A stretch of 64,000 nucleotides of DNA from Paenibacillus harenae (GTDB lineage Bacteria > Bacillota > Bacilli > Paenibacillales > Paenibacillaceae), in the NCBI RefSeq assembly GCF_030812415.1, contig NZ_JAUSST010000001.1, positions 310,001-374,000 of the forward strand, given 5' to 3'. The first letter of the stretch is position 1; the number at the start of each line of letters is the position of its first letter. This document shows positions 42,429 to 51,067 of this stretch, piece after piece. The notes under the pieces were generated by a model. It was not told where the DNA came from. It saw only the letters and a program-made list of their open reading frames with translations, and made no database searches. Both the position numbers and the translations under genes were made by a program.

Positions 42429-43595
42429 TCAAACGACCGGTTCGGCGAGCGATATGCCCGATACGATAGCTCTGCCGGCCTTCGTCATGCGCACAACCGT
42501 TCCATGCTCAGGATGCTCGCCCAGCCGCAGCAGCCCAAGATGCACCATCATCATTATAATCCGCTGCTCCAATATCGTATCCGCCCCGTCGTAATAGTAC
42601 GGCTTGATATACGGAATAAGCACCTGACGGAGCGATTGCACCGTTACCCATTCCTCGGACAAGGCATGGATCCAATGCACCAGGGACAGCAGATTCGGAA
42701 TGGGACTCTTGTACAGCTTCAGCCAGTAGCGATACATATCCTCCGCTTCGCCTTGAGGAGGCTTTGCCGCGATCCGCTCTTGACCGGAAGTCGTTACCGC
42801 CAGCACGGCCTGCTGTTCGCTTATGTACTTAGCGTGATGGCAGAAGTCGTACAAATACGACATGCGGTTCGGGTAATGGTTGAAATGCTTGCCGTAGCCG
42901 AATCGCCATTCCCCTTTGCCCGGAAGCTCCTCCCTGATGCCGAAACGTTCAAGCAGCTGGATAGAGAACCGCTTGTACATCGAGCCGTCCGACGTCAATT
43001 GAATTTCGTTGTGATACGCATAATGGAGAAACTGCCGGATATCATCCTGCATCAGCATTTGTTCGTCACGGTATACGGGAGGCTCCTCCGTGTACTTCAG
43101 CTCGGCGGCGAATTTCCGTCTTAACGTCTCGCGGAATCGCGACTTCAGATCGTTAGGTACCTGAAACAAATAACGATTCGGTCCGCTGAAGCCGTTGAAT
43201 AGCCAGCCTTGATGCTTGAATTTCGCGATTATGTCGCGAGGGCTAAGCTGCTTAGGCTCCGGTTCGGCCTTCTTCTTGGAACGCTTCGCTTTTGGCGGCG
43301 GAGCAGACTCCTCGCGAATGTCTTCGTCGCCAAATCTCGCATGCTGCACGCGGGCTATAAGATCCTCGAGACTGTAGGAGCTTCGCGCTTCGAATAGCAG
43401 GGAGTTGAGGAATCGCAAATCCTCCATCTTCATCGTGCCGATCTGCGCTTCAAATACATCGTTTCGACTTACCGTAGAGAGAATGGATTGAATCAACTCG
43501 TTTTTGGAGTGTCCGTTGCACTCGCAGCGGTATACGTCTGCAATTCTGCTGAGCTGCTGTATATCAGCGTATCCTAGCATATCCGATAAATTCAT
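42429..43595 (-). CDS. Uncharacterised 388-residue protein
   Basis: From ATG 43595, with AGGAG 6 nt before. No family recognised with confidence. Visible parts are an N-terminal helical region, a Lys/Pro-rich linker ('KAKRSKKKAEPEPK') at about 112-125, then an alpha/beta region with several possible winged-helix segments. The architecture recalls helicase-accessory or XPB-like N-terminal proteins, but no Walker motif is present. Standalone transcription is likely. Confidence 0.7.
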   Translation of the reverse strand: MNLSDMLGYADIQQLSRIADVYRCECNGHSKNELIQSILSTVSRNDVFEAQIGTMKMEDLRFLNSLLFEARSSYSLEDLIARVQHARFGDEDIREESAPPPKAKRSKKKAEPEPKQLSPRDIIAKFKHQGWLFNGFSGPNRYLFQVPNDLKSRFRETLRRKFAAELKYTEEPPVYRDEQMLMQDDIRQFLHYAYHNEIQLTSDGSMYKRFSIQLLERFGIREELPGKGEWRFGYGKHFNHYPNRMSYLYDFCHHAKYISEQQAVLAVTTSGQERIAAKPPQGEAEDMYRYWLKLYKSPIPNLLSLVHWIHALSEEWVTVQSLRQVLIPYIKPYYYDGADTILEQRIIMMMVHLGLLRLGEHPEHGTVVRMTKAGRAIVSGISLAEPVV

Positions 43596-43741
43596 CGCTC
43601 TCTCCTTTCTGCCTGACGCGGACAACTTGCCTGTCTGAGCCGCGCCTCTTACGTAAGCTTACTGAGTGTGAATTAGCGTCATTTATAACCATTATGGGTT
43701 AATCTGCTTCATTTAAAACGTGATGACGGCGTTGTCCGAAC

Positions 43742-43784
43742 AAAAAAAAGAAGCCTCCTCATCGATAGAGATGAAGCGACTTCC
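43742..43784 (-). terminator. Probable terminator after the histidine phosphatase gene
   Basis: Imperfect hairpin GAAG..TTCATC/GATGA..CTTC directly after the stop at 43787, followed by eight T on the minus strand. Confidence 0.7.
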
Positions 43785-43786
43785 TT

Positions 43787-44374
43787 CTATTCCAGGTCCG
43801 GCCCAAGATGTCTCGTGCAATTATGAAGCAGCGGAGTCCAATTGCCGTCCTTATATTCGAGTATGGAATATGATAGATTGCCCAGCCGCTCGTCGCCAAG
43901 TCCGGAACATAGCTCCTGAAGCAGCAAGGCAAGGAAACTGCCATGGGAGACGATCAGCACATTGCGATTCCCGTATTGAATACTTAGCTCCTTCAAAGCG
44001 CTAAGACCTCTCTCCATCATTTGGGCATCCGTCTCTATGCCGATTGCAGCAGTGTCCCAATCATCGCCCCAACGCGTTACCCGCTCTTCCTTCGTCAACC
44101 CTTCGGCTTCACCGAAGCAGCGCTCGCGCAGCCTGCCGTCTCCCGCAGCCAAAGGAATTTCAAGCCTATCGGCAATGATCTTCGCAGTCGTATACGCCCG
44201 CTGCAGATCGCTCGACACGACAAGATCCCACATTTTCGTTTCGCCGCGGAGACGCTCCGCCAGAGCATCTGCTTGCTTGATGCCATTCCCGTTCAATGGC
44301 GTATCGGTCTGGCCTTGTATTCTGCCAAGCGCGTTCCAATCGGTCTGACCATGCCGTACAAACCCAATAAGCAA
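43787..44374 (-). CDS. Histidine phosphatase family protein
   Basis: 195 residues with the phosphoglycerate-mutase-like catalytic motif 'FVRHGQTDWN' (phospho-His) and the second His in 'VLIVSHGSFLALLL'. The start is TTG at 44374, 8 nt after AGGGAGGT. Substrate unknown; such proteins range from cofactor-independent mutases to phosphatases of small sugar phosphates. It is separated by 62 bp from the anti-sigma gene; that gap holds a partial copy of the repeat seen at 6679. Confidence 0.85.
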   Translation of the reverse strand: MLIGFVRHGQTDWNALGRIQGQTDTPLNGNGIKQADALAERLRGETKMWDLVVSSDLQRAYTTAKIIADRLEIPLAAGDGRLRERCFGEAEGLTKEERVTRWGDDWDTAAIGIETDAQMMERGLSALKELSIQYGNRNVLIVSHGSFLALLLQELCSGLGDERLGNLSYSILEYKDGNWTPLLHNCTRHLGPDLE

Positions 44375-44411
44375 GGGATGTTACCTCCCTATCCGCATTT
44401 TTCTATTCCCG

Positions 44412-44435
44412 CGAAGTACTCCGGTAGGAGTTTTT
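44412..44435. repeat. Partial copy of the 6679-6763 element
   Basis: 24 bp matching 23/24 to the reverse complement of about 6680-6703, including the ACTCC..GGAGT hairpin and the adjoining A/T run. It lies 1 bp after the anti-sigma stop. Confidence 0.55.
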
Positions 44436-44436
44436 C

Positions 44437-45042
44437 TCAATTTCTCGTCCGTGACAGCCAGTTCAAAATAAGGAGCGTCATAATGATGCCAAGCAAGGAC
44501 AACGCGACGTAATATTGCGGAAATGATGGAACGATCTGAAGCACGAACGGATCGCTAATGCTAGCCACGGGCACTTCTGCATAGAAGCCCGCATTAATCT
44601 TCATCGTATCGCCGGATGCGTTAGCCGTCTCGATCTGACCCGACAACTCCGCAATCTGGGCTTGCTGCGTCCCTCCGTCTTGATCGAATACAAAAACGAA
44701 AAAGGCGCTAGCGAACATGGCCAAGCATGCAGCGACGACAATAGCGATATTGCGGCGGAATGACCGCGTGAAATGATAACTCTTGTGGGCTACAGGCATC
44801 AGCCAGGATTGCTCCGCGTAGATGCGCTCCATTACGCCCCGATTTACATGCTCGGACGGTCCAATGAAGTCTTCCTCTTCCGATAATATGCGAATCAGCT
44901 CTTCGCTCTCTTCCCAGAGACGGAACTGCTCCGCACATGATTCGCATTCCATCAGATGACGGTTTAATGCTCCGCGCTCAGCATCGTCTTCGGATAACTC
45001 CCAATATTGTCCGAAAATAGTTTGGGCATCGATGCACTTCAT
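44437..45042 (-). CDS. Membrane anti-sigma factor with zinc-finger domain
   Basis: 201 residues. The N-terminal HX3CX2C motif ('HLMECESC', His29/Cys33/Cys36) is the anti-sigma zinc-binding signature. One membrane span lies at about 100-118, and a second near 175-193. It overlaps the upstream ECF sigma gene by 4 bp, so it is the cognate inhibitor. The extracytoplasmic segment between the spans may be the sensor. Confidence 0.88.
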   Translation of the reverse strand: MKCIDAQTIFGQYWELSEDDAERGALNRHLMECESCAEQFRLWEESEELIRILSEEEDFIGPSEHVNRGVMERIYAEQSWLMPVAHKSYHFTRSFRRNIAIVVAACLAMFASAFFVFVFDQDGGTQQAQIAELSGQIETANASGDTMKINAGFYAEVPVASISDPFVLQIVPSFPQYYVALSLLGIIMTLLILNWLSRTRN

Positions 45043-45635
45043 CTTGTATTCATCCCTTCGAATTCCTCTAAAATCGGCGACTGCCCGAAATAAGGCTCGA
45101 GCTGCGTCTTCACGCTGGACCTCGCGCGAAACAGCAGCGATTTCACGGAACTGACCGTTTGACCGAGAATACTCGCGATTTCCTGATAATCGAGCTGCTC
45201 GTATTCACGAAGAATAAGCGCAGAGCGCTGCTTCTCCGGCAAATTATTGATCGCCTCGCGCACCATCGCCATCCGCTCATTGCGGAGTACATGCTGCTCC
45301 GGCGCGGCATCCAGCGCCGCAATCGGCTCAAAGCCCGACTCGTCGAGCGAGACGCTCGCCGCCTTCTGCTTGCGAAGCTCGCTAAGAACCGTATTGCGTG
45401 CGATTGTATATAGCCATGTCGAAAAAGAAGCATCCATTTCCCGAAAGGAATGAAGGCTGCGGTACGCTTTGTAAAAGGATTCGGAACATAAGTCCTCTGC
45501 CATCAGCTCGAGCTTGGCGCTCTTCAGCATATGGTAGATGAACGCTAGTATTTTACGTTGATAACGCCGCATTAGCTCGGAGTAGAGCTCGACGTTGCCA
45601 TCCTTGATCTCGCGTATTAATTGGGAATCAGTCAT
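45039..45635 (-). CDS. ECF RNA polymerase sigma factor
   Basis: 198 residues with sigma regions 2 (about 15-90, 'AEDLCSESFYKAYRSLHSF', 'FSTWLYTIARNTVL') and 4 (about 130-185, 'LPEKQRSALILREYEQLDYQEIASIL', in part). No sigma region 3, as expected for ECF factors. It resembles the B. subtilis SigW/SigX group; the exact class is not assigned. The gene lies upstream of its anti-sigma gene. GCAACTTTT-N-GGTA before it could be an autoregulated promoter. Confidence 0.92.
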   Translation of the reverse strand: MTDSQLIREIKDGNVELYSELMRRYQRKILAFIYHMLKSAKLELMAEDLCSESFYKAYRSLHSFREMDASFSTWLYTIARNTVLSELRKQKAASVSLDESGFEPIAALDAAPEQHVLRNERMAMVREAINNLPEKQRSALILREYEQLDYQEIASILGQTVSSVKSLLFRARSSVKTQLEPYFGQSPILEEFEGMNTR

Positions 45636-45841
45636 GACAGGCGAACCTCCTCCACCTGCGGATTATTCCCGGACGATACATAGGTATTGTACCTGCCGGA
45701 CAATGAAAAGTTGCGGTGTTATCACAAAAAATTCTATGTAATACGAGTATTAGTACAATTCGAGTTCCAAAGCTAAAATCCTGCTTCTTTCGACAAAAGG
45801 ATAAAATTCCATAAATTATCATTGGCTGCATAAAACAGGGC

Positions 45842-45921
45842 AAAAAAAATAACCACCTTATAAAAGGTGGTCCGCACATCGTGCGAATGATTTGGATAGG
45901 AGTGGAGAGAAACCATACTGT
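45842..45921 (-). ncRNA. Candidate orphan small RNA (about 80 nt)
   Basis: A perfect sigma-A promoter (45928-45956) is followed within about 80 nt by an intrinsic terminator: ACCACCTT/AAGGTGGT (45852-45859 with 45864-45871) and a T run. A CGCAC/GTGCG hairpin (45873-45877 with 45881-45885) precedes it. The first 35 nt are C/U-rich ('TTTCTCTCCACTCC'), the kind of unpaired stretch that can bind ribosome-binding sites. No ORF fits. The region lies between tyrA (same strand, with its own terminator) and the ECF sigma gene, 206 bp away. A leader for the sigma gene is the alternative. Confidence 0.65.
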
Positions 45922-45927
45922 ACTTTT

Positions 45928-45956
45928 ATTATATGTATACGCTTCCAGTTTGTCAA
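45928..45956 (-). promoter_or_regulatory. Perfect-consensus sigma-A promoter of the small RNA
   Basis: TTGACA, exactly 17 bp, TATAAT on the minus strand; both hexamers match the consensus fully. The implied start is near 45921. Confidence 0.85.
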
Positions 45957-45968
45957 TAAGCGCTTTCA
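45955..45968 (-). promoter_or_regulatory. cre-like site (CcpA) overlapping the small-RNA promoter
   Basis: TGAAAGCGCTTATT matches 12 of 14 positions of the catabolite-responsive element consensus TGWAANCGNTNWCA and overlaps the -35 by 2 bp. A weaker cre-like TGTAAGCGTTTTTG lies on the plus strand at 45987-46000. Suggests carbon-source control. Confidence 0.45.
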
Positions 45969-46004
45969 TTTTTATTGAATATTTTTTGTAAGCGTTTTTG
46001 CTGA

Positions 46005-46033
46005 GAAAAAACGTGCACCTTAGAGGTGCACGT
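46005..46033 (-). terminator. Rho-independent terminator of the aro-trp-hisC-tyrA supraoperon
   Basis: 10-bp stem ACGTGCACCT/AGGTGCACGT with the tyrA stop codon in the loop, followed by six T on the minus strand. It ends the aromatic gene run; no aroE-type EPSP synthase gene follows tyrA as it does in B. subtilis. Confidence 0.9.
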
Positions 46034-47111
46034 CATAACCGCTCGCGGTGAGCTGCTCAATCGCTTGATCCAAATTTTCCTGATCGCGGAACGACAGCCG
46101 AAGAATACCCGGCACGTCTTCCCTGCTCTCGATAATATGCATATTGCTTAGATTAATTCGCTTATTGCCAAGCTCGCTGGCGATCTTGCCGATAATGCCC
46201 GGCGTATCCGGAACGTCTACGTAACAATCGAATGTCGAATGAATGATGCCTTTGCGACGCTCCGGCATTTTGCCGCGGAATTCCCTTGCCGTACGGAAAG
46301 CCTCTTCGATCGAGTCGCCGTCTGATTGTTCCAGCATGTCGGCGAACTTGCTCGTCTCCATGCTCCAATCGCGCAGAAGCTGCAGCAGCACGCCGCGGTT
46401 GTTCACTAAGATATCGCGCCATACGACCGGATCGCTCGAGGCAATCCGCGTAATATCGCGGAAGCCTCCTGCGGCAAGCGATTCATATAAGCCATTGCCC
46501 TCGTTATAGCTGCGTACTTGATTGACAAGCGCTACGGCGATCATATGCGGCAGATGACTGATCGCCCCTACGATCTCGTCATGTTCGACCGAATCGACGA
46601 TGACGATATTCGCCTTCGTATGGCTAAGCAGCTCCTTCAGCTTCTCCACGGCGACTGGAGGCGCATCGTCGTCCGGTGTCAGAACGTAATAGGCATTTTC
46701 TAGCAAATAGCCTGATGCCGCCTCTACCCCCGAACGTTCCGAGCCCGCCATCGGATGACCGCCAATGAAAACAGCCTCACCGAGGTCAAGCGAGCGTGCG
46801 CATGCCGCAACCGACGCCTTCGTGCTCCCTACATCCGTAATGATGCAGCCCGACTTCAAGTTAAATGTGCTCAGTTCAATTAAGTACTCTTCCAGGTTGC
46901 CCACCGGAACGCACAGAATAATAAAGTCTGCTTGCTCTGCAGCCTCCCGCTTCGAGGTCGTCGCATAATCGACAACGCCGCGCTGCATGTATTTCTCTAC
47001 CGAGGATTGCCGGTTGGAATAACCGATCACTTTCATGTCCGGCTTTCCTTTCAGACAGAGAGCGATAGACCCTCCGATCAGACCGACGCCAAAAATCGCA
47101 ACCGTTGTCAT
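46020..47111 (-). CDS. tyrA: Prephenate dehydrogenase with ACT domain
   Basis: NAD-dependent conversion of prephenate to 4-hydroxyphenylpyruvate in tyrosine synthesis. 363 residues from ATG 47111, 4 bp after the hisC stop. The N-terminal Rossmann motif is 'VAIFGVGLIGGSIAL', and 'GGHPMAGSERSGVEAA' is at the active site. A C-terminal ACT regulatory domain (about 295-363; 'VPDTPGIIGKIASELG') is probably the tyrosine-feedback site. Confidence 0.95.
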   Translation of the reverse strand: MTTVAIFGVGLIGGSIALCLKGKPDMKVIGYSNRQSSVEKYMQRGVVDYATTSKREAAEQADFIILCVPVGNLEEYLIELSTFNLKSGCIITDVGSTKASVAACARSLDLGEAVFIGGHPMAGSERSGVEAASGYLLENAYYVLTPDDDAPPVAVEKLKELLSHTKANIVIVDSVEHDEIVGAISHLPHMIAVALVNQVRSYNEGNGLYESLAAGGFRDITRIASSDPVVWRDILVNNRGVLLQLLRDWSMETSKFADMLEQSDGDSIEEAFRTAREFRGKMPERRKGIIHSTFDCYVDVPDTPGIIGKIASELGNKRINLSNMHIIESREDVPGILRLSFRDQENLDQAIEQLTASGYDVHL

Positions 47112-47115
47112 AAAT

Positions 47116-48213
47116 TTATTTTCGCACCGCCGATTCCTGCAATACTTGCTCCAAAGCTGCAATAAACTTCTCGTTCTGCTCCTGCGTCCCTACCGAAATA
47201 CGGACATAAGTCGGATAATTGGCCCAGCGAGGTCTCGAGATAATGCCTTTGCGAAGCAGCGCGTCGAACACTTCTTGCGACGGACGCTTCGAGTCGAACA
47301 TGACGAAGTTGCCGTATGCCGGGAAATAAGGCAGCCCGAGACGCTCCAGTTCGCCCGTCATGTAGGCAATGCCGCGATTATTCTGCTCTCTGCAGTAAGC
47401 GACATGCTCTTGGTCGCCAAGCGCTGCCTTAGCCGCAGCTTGAGCCATGCGCGACGTATTGAACGGTTCTCTTACTTGATTAATGAAGCCGATCGTTTCG
47501 GGCTGTCCCACGCCATAGCCGATTCGAAGCGATGATAGGCCGTATATTTTCGAAAACGTGCGAAGTACGATCAGGTTCGGATACTCATGCAGCAGCTTCA
47601 TGCCGTCCGGGAATGCCGGATCGTCGACAAACTCGCAATAGGCTTCGTCCAGCACGACAAGCACGTGGCTAGGCACTTGCTTCAGGAATGCCGTCAGCTC
47701 GTCATTCGTAACGATCGTTCCCGTCGGGTTGTTCGGATTGCATACCCACAACAGCTTCGTACGGCTTGTCACCTTCGCGAGCATCGCATTCAGATCATGC
47801 TTGCCATCCTTAAGCGGCACTTCCACGATATTCGCGCTCTCGATCTCGACATTATGTTTATATTGGGAGAAGGTTTCGTTAGCCATGATGGTTTCGTCGC
47901 CCGGAACGATGAACGCTCTGGCAAGCATGAGTATGACATCGCTGGAGCCCGTCCCGAATATGATCTGATTCGGCCTCACGCCGAGATGGCCGGCAAGCGC
48001 CTCGGCCAGCTCCACGCTTGCGCCGTCGGGATAAATGCTAACTTGATCCAACTCCGCGATCGCCGCCGCTTTCGCTTTCGGAGAAGCTCCGAACGGATTT
48101 TCATTCGAAGCCAGCTTAATAACCTCTTGTAGACCGAGCTCTCTCTTCACGTCTTCGATCGGCTTGCCGGGTTGATAAACGGGAAGATGAAGAATATTGC
48201 TTTTTGGCTGCAT
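47116..48213 (-). CDS. hisC: Histidinol-phosphate aminotransferase
   Basis: PLP enzyme of 365 residues that serves histidine synthesis and, in Bacillales, also transaminates aromatic keto acids, which explains its place in the aromatic supraoperon. 'ASNENPFGASPKAKAA', 'NPNNPTGTIV', and the PLP lysine in 'RTFSKIYGLSSLRIGY' are visible. It is separated from trpA by a terminator and an inverted repeat, so it may also have its own promoter. Confidence 0.94.
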   Translation of the reverse strand: MQPKSNILHLPVYQPGKPIEDVKRELGLQEVIKLASNENPFGASPKAKAAAIAELDQVSIYPDGASVELAEALAGHLGVRPNQIIFGTGSSDVILMLARAFIVPGDETIMANETFSQYKHNVEIESANIVEVPLKDGKHDLNAMLAKVTSRTKLLWVCNPNNPTGTIVTNDELTAFLKQVPSHVLVVLDEAYCEFVDDPAFPDGMKLLHEYPNLIVLRTFSKIYGLSSLRIGYGVGQPETIGFINQVREPFNTSRMAQAAAKAALGDQEHVAYCREQNNRGIAYMTGELERLGLPYFPAYGNFVMFDSKRPSQEVFDALLRKGIISRPRWANYPTYVRISVGTQEQNEKFIAALEQVLQESAVRK

Positions 48214-48283
48214 GCGCCGTTCACCTCTTTGGATATGGACTATAGTCTATTTGCTGTCATCCATTGTCTCATATCTTTGAAAG

Positions 48284-48302
48284 GTTTAAAAGAGTTTTAA
48301 AC
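48284..48302. promoter_or_regulatory. Perfect inverted repeat upstream of hisC-tyrA
   Basis: GTTTAAAA-GAG-TTTTAAAC, a 19-bp perfect dyad, lies 70 bp before hisC in the trpA-hisC gap. It could be an operator. No regulator can be named and no clear promoter was identified beside it. Confidence 0.35.
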
Positions 48303-48329
48303 AAGGGAAGAGACAAAGCCTTATATTTC

Positions 48330-48364
48330 ATTAAAGAGCCTCCTGCATCATCTGCAGAAGGCTC
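48330..48364 (-). terminator. Terminator after trpA
   Basis: Stem GAGCC..CTGCA/TGCAG..GGCTC (48336-48364), followed by a short T-rich stretch on the minus strand. Weaker than others here, so partial read-through into hisC-tyrA is likely. Confidence 0.7.
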
Positions 48365-48382
48365 CGGGATATCAATATAGTT

Positions 48383-49189
48383 CTAACCTCTAAGCTGCGA
48401 CACGAAGTCACCGATCTTGCGCAGTCCTTCTTCACGCCTCGCTGCATCCGCAAGGAGCGGCAGCGCATTTTCTATCGTCCGCACGATAGCGCTGCCCACG
48501 ACGACGCCGTCAACTTGCTTCTCGAAGCGCTCGACCTGCTCGCGGCTGGAGATGCCGAAGCCAACGGCGATCGGCAAGTCCGTCGCCTCTCGAACAGTGG
48601 CAAGGAAGTCGTCGATGCCGCTATGGAAGTCGGCTCGCACGCCCGTTACGCCAAGCGAGGATACGCAATAGACGAATCCTCTCGCCTTGCGGGAGATACG
48701 AACGACGCGATCTTTGGACGTTGGCGCAACTAGCGGAATGAGATGCACGTCAGCCGCTTCCGCGAGCGCGCGCACTTCCTCGTCTTCCTCGATCGGCAGA
48801 TCGGGAATAATAAGCCCGCTGATGCCTTTGCTCCGAACGAGCTCGAAGAAGCGGTCTAGTCCGTATTGAAGCACTGGATTGAAATAAGTAAACAGGATGA
48901 AAGGCAGCTTCACGCCTGCTTCTCTTGCTTGCTCGGCAACGTGAATGCAATCCACCAGCGTAATGCGGTTCCGCAGCGCACGCTCGGAGGCGCGCTGAAT
49001 GACAGGACCGTCAGCGAGCGGATCGGAATACGGAACGCCAAGCTCAATCATATCCGCTCCAGCATCCTCAAGCGTCTTCAACATCGTTACCGAGGTCGCC
49101 AGATCAGGATCGCCTATCGTCAAGAAAGGGATAAGCGCCGTACGCCCTTCGCTCTTCAGCTTCGCAAATACGTTATCAATGAGATTCAT
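48383..49189 (-). CDS. trpA: Tryptophan synthase alpha chain
   Basis: Cleaves indole-3-glycerol phosphate to indole and glyceraldehyde-3-phosphate. 268 residues, TIM barrel. '[19 protein letters not shown]' holds the catalytic Asp, with the catalytic Glu earlier; phosphate loops are at 'GFGISS' and 'VVVGSAIV'. It overlaps trpB by 14 bp. Confidence 0.97.
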   Translation of the reverse strand: MNLIDNVFAKLKSEGRTALIPFLTIGDPDLATSVTMLKTLEDAGADMIELGVPYSDPLADGPVIQRASERALRNRITLVDCIHVAEQAREAGVKLPFILFTYFNPVLQYGLDRFFELVRSKGISGLIIPDLPIEEDEEVRALAEAADVHLIPLVAPTSKDRVVRISRKARGFVYCVSSLGVTGVRADFHSGIDDFLATVREATDLPIAVGFGISSREQVERFEKQVDGVVVGSAIVRTIENALPLLADAARREEGLRKIGDFVSQLRG

Positions 49190-50381
49190 TCGGCGTACCT
49201 CCCAAGTAACCCATAATCGCTTCTACGTCTTTGTCCCCGCGCCCGGAGAGGCTTACGACAATCACTTTGTCTTTGTCAAGCGTCGGAGCAAGCTTCATCG
49301 TCTGAGCAATCGCATGCGAGGACTCAAGTGCCGGAATAATGCCCTCCGTACGCGACAGCAATTGAAGCGCCTCAAGCGCTTCGGCGTCCGTGATCGGCAC
49401 ATACTCCGCACGTCCGGAATCTTTCAAGTAGGCGTGCTCGGGTCCGATGCCTGGATAGTCAAGTCCAGCCGAGATGGAATGGGCCGGCTGCACTTGTCCA
49501 TGCTCGTCCTGCAGCACGTAGCTTAGCGACCCCTGGAATACGCCATGGCGGCCCTTCGTCATCGTTGCCGCATGCTCCTCGGTCTCCACGCCGCGTCCTG
49601 CCGCTTCAACGCCCAGCAGCTTCACGCTCTCATCGCCAATGAACGGATAGAAAATACCCATCGCATTGCTTCCTCCGCCGACAGCGGCAACGACGTAATC
49701 CGGCAATCTGCCTTCATCCATCACGATCTGCTCGCGCGCTTCGTCGCCGATAATCCGTTGGAAATCGCGTACCATCATCGGGTACGGATGAGGCCCGGTT
49801 ACCGAACCGAGTATATAGTACGTATCGTCTACATGGCTTACCCAGTAGCGAAGCGTCTCGTTGCAAGCATCCTTGAGCGTACGCGTACCTGAGAGTACGG
49901 GAACAACTTCGGAGCCGAGAAGCTGCATGCGGAATACGTTAAGCTGCTGGCGCTTCATATCCTCTTCGCCCATAAACACTTTGCATTCCAGTCCGAGCAA
50001 TGCGGCTACGGTCGCCGACGCGACGCCATGCTGTCCCGCTCCGGTCTCGGCAATGATCTTCGACTTGCCCATCCGCTTCGCAAGCAGTCCTTGTCCGATC
50101 GTGTTGTTGATTTTATGCGCGCCCGTATGGTTAAGATCTTCGCGCTTCAAATAAATTTTCGCCCCGCCAAGATGCTCGCTTAGTCGCTCCGCGTAGTACA
50201 GCGATGTCGGTCTACCCGAATATTTGTGCAGAAGATACCGAACCTCTTCTTGGAATTGCGCATCCTTCGAATAATGCAAGTAAGCTTCTTCTAGCTCCAG
50301 CAACGCGTTCATAAGCGTCTCCGGAACGAAGCGGCCGCCGAATTTGCCGAAGCGGCCGTTCTCGTCTGGTACGTGTATCAT
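49176..50381 (-). CDS. trpB: Tryptophan synthase beta chain
   Basis: PLP subunit joining indole and serine to tryptophan, 401 residues. PLP lysine in '[14 protein letters not shown]', the phosphate loop 'GGGSNAMG', and '[13 protein letters not shown]' are visible. It overlaps both trpF (4 bp) and trpA (14 bp), consistent with coupled translation of the complex. Confidence 0.97.
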   Translation of the reverse strand: MIHVPDENGRFGKFGGRFVPETLMNALLELEEAYLHYSKDAQFQEEVRYLLHKYSGRPTSLYYAERLSEHLGGAKIYLKREDLNHTGAHKINNTIGQGLLAKRMGKSKIIAETGAGQHGVASATVAALLGLECKVFMGEEDMKRQQLNVFRMQLLGSEVVPVLSGTRTLKDACNETLRYWVSHVDDTYYILGSVTGPHPYPMMVRDFQRIIGDEAREQIVMDEGRLPDYVVAAVGGGSNAMGIFYPFIGDESVKLLGVEAAGRGVETEEHAATMTKGRHGVFQGSLSYVLQDEHGQVQPAHSISAGLDYPGIGPEHAYLKDSGRAEYVPITDAEALEALQLLSRTEGIIPALESSHAIAQTMKLAPTLDKDKVIVVSLSGRGDKDVEAIMGYLGGTPNESH

Positions 50382-51067
50382 GCTTCCATCACCTTTCTAA
50401 CGAATAATCGGATTTTCTGAATATCCTTACGTCCCTCTGTCTCGACTCCGCTCGATACATCTATTCCATCCGGAGCGTAAACGTTCAGCAGCTCTTGCAC
50501 ATTATCCGCATGAAGCCCTCCGGCAACATACAGCGGCAGTTTAATTGAACGGGCGGCAACAAGGTACTCCTTGATCGTCTCCCAATCGAACGTATGTCCT
50601 GTCCCGCCGCCGGCAGAATCGATTAGTATGGCGTCAACGCCCCCTTTAAAGGGGGTTATGCGCAGCACGGCCGATTGCGGCTCCGCGGCTTCCGTATGTT
50701 CGGCAGGTTTCATGCCAAGCGCCTTCCATACTTGCACTTGAAAACGATCCTTGACCATTTGGCAAAATCCGGGCGACTCGTTACCATGCAGCTGCACGAT
50801 ATCGAGCGGCGCCACTGCGAGTATGTCTTCAAGCTCCTCTAGCGTAGGATCGACGAACACGCCTGCCGCATTCGGCCGATTGCCGCCTCTTGCCGCTAAA
50901 CGGTTCGCCGCCTCGATCAACGTTGCAGCCGTCTCCGGCGTCACCTGCCGCTTGCTCTTCGCGAAGACGAAGCCGATCTCGTTGATCGGCAATCCGTCCA
51001 TCGCTTCAATCGTTTCGATGTCCTTAAGGCCGCAAATCTTAATGCGGGGCGCCGCTTGCTGCGTCAT
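50378..51067 (-). CDS. trpF: Phosphoribosylanthranilate isomerase
   Basis: Amadori isomerase of tryptophan synthesis, 229 residues. N-terminal '[14 protein letters not shown]' carries the catalytic Cys; '[12 protein letters not shown]' and '[15 protein letters not shown]' are typical. The internal '[15 protein letters not shown]' region is slightly expanded relative to short family members. It overlaps trpC by 4 bp. Confidence 0.95.
   Translation of the reverse strand: MTQQAAPRIKICGLKDIETIEAMDGLPINEIGFVFAKSKRQVTPETAATLIEAANRLAARGGNRPNAAGVFVDPTLEELEDILAVAPLDIVQLHGNESPGFCQMVKDRFQVQVWKALGMKPAEHTEAAEPQSAVLRITPFKGGVDAILIDSAGGGTGHTFDWETIKEYLVAARSIKLPLYVAGGLHADNVQELLNVYAPDGIDVSSGVETEGRKDIQKIRLFVRKVMEA

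Noticed and set aside
45628..45969. Minus-strand open frame of 113 codons upstream of the ECF sigma gene
   Set aside because: No ribosome site; it runs through the promoter, the terminator and the hairpins of the small RNA, so coding is unlikely.
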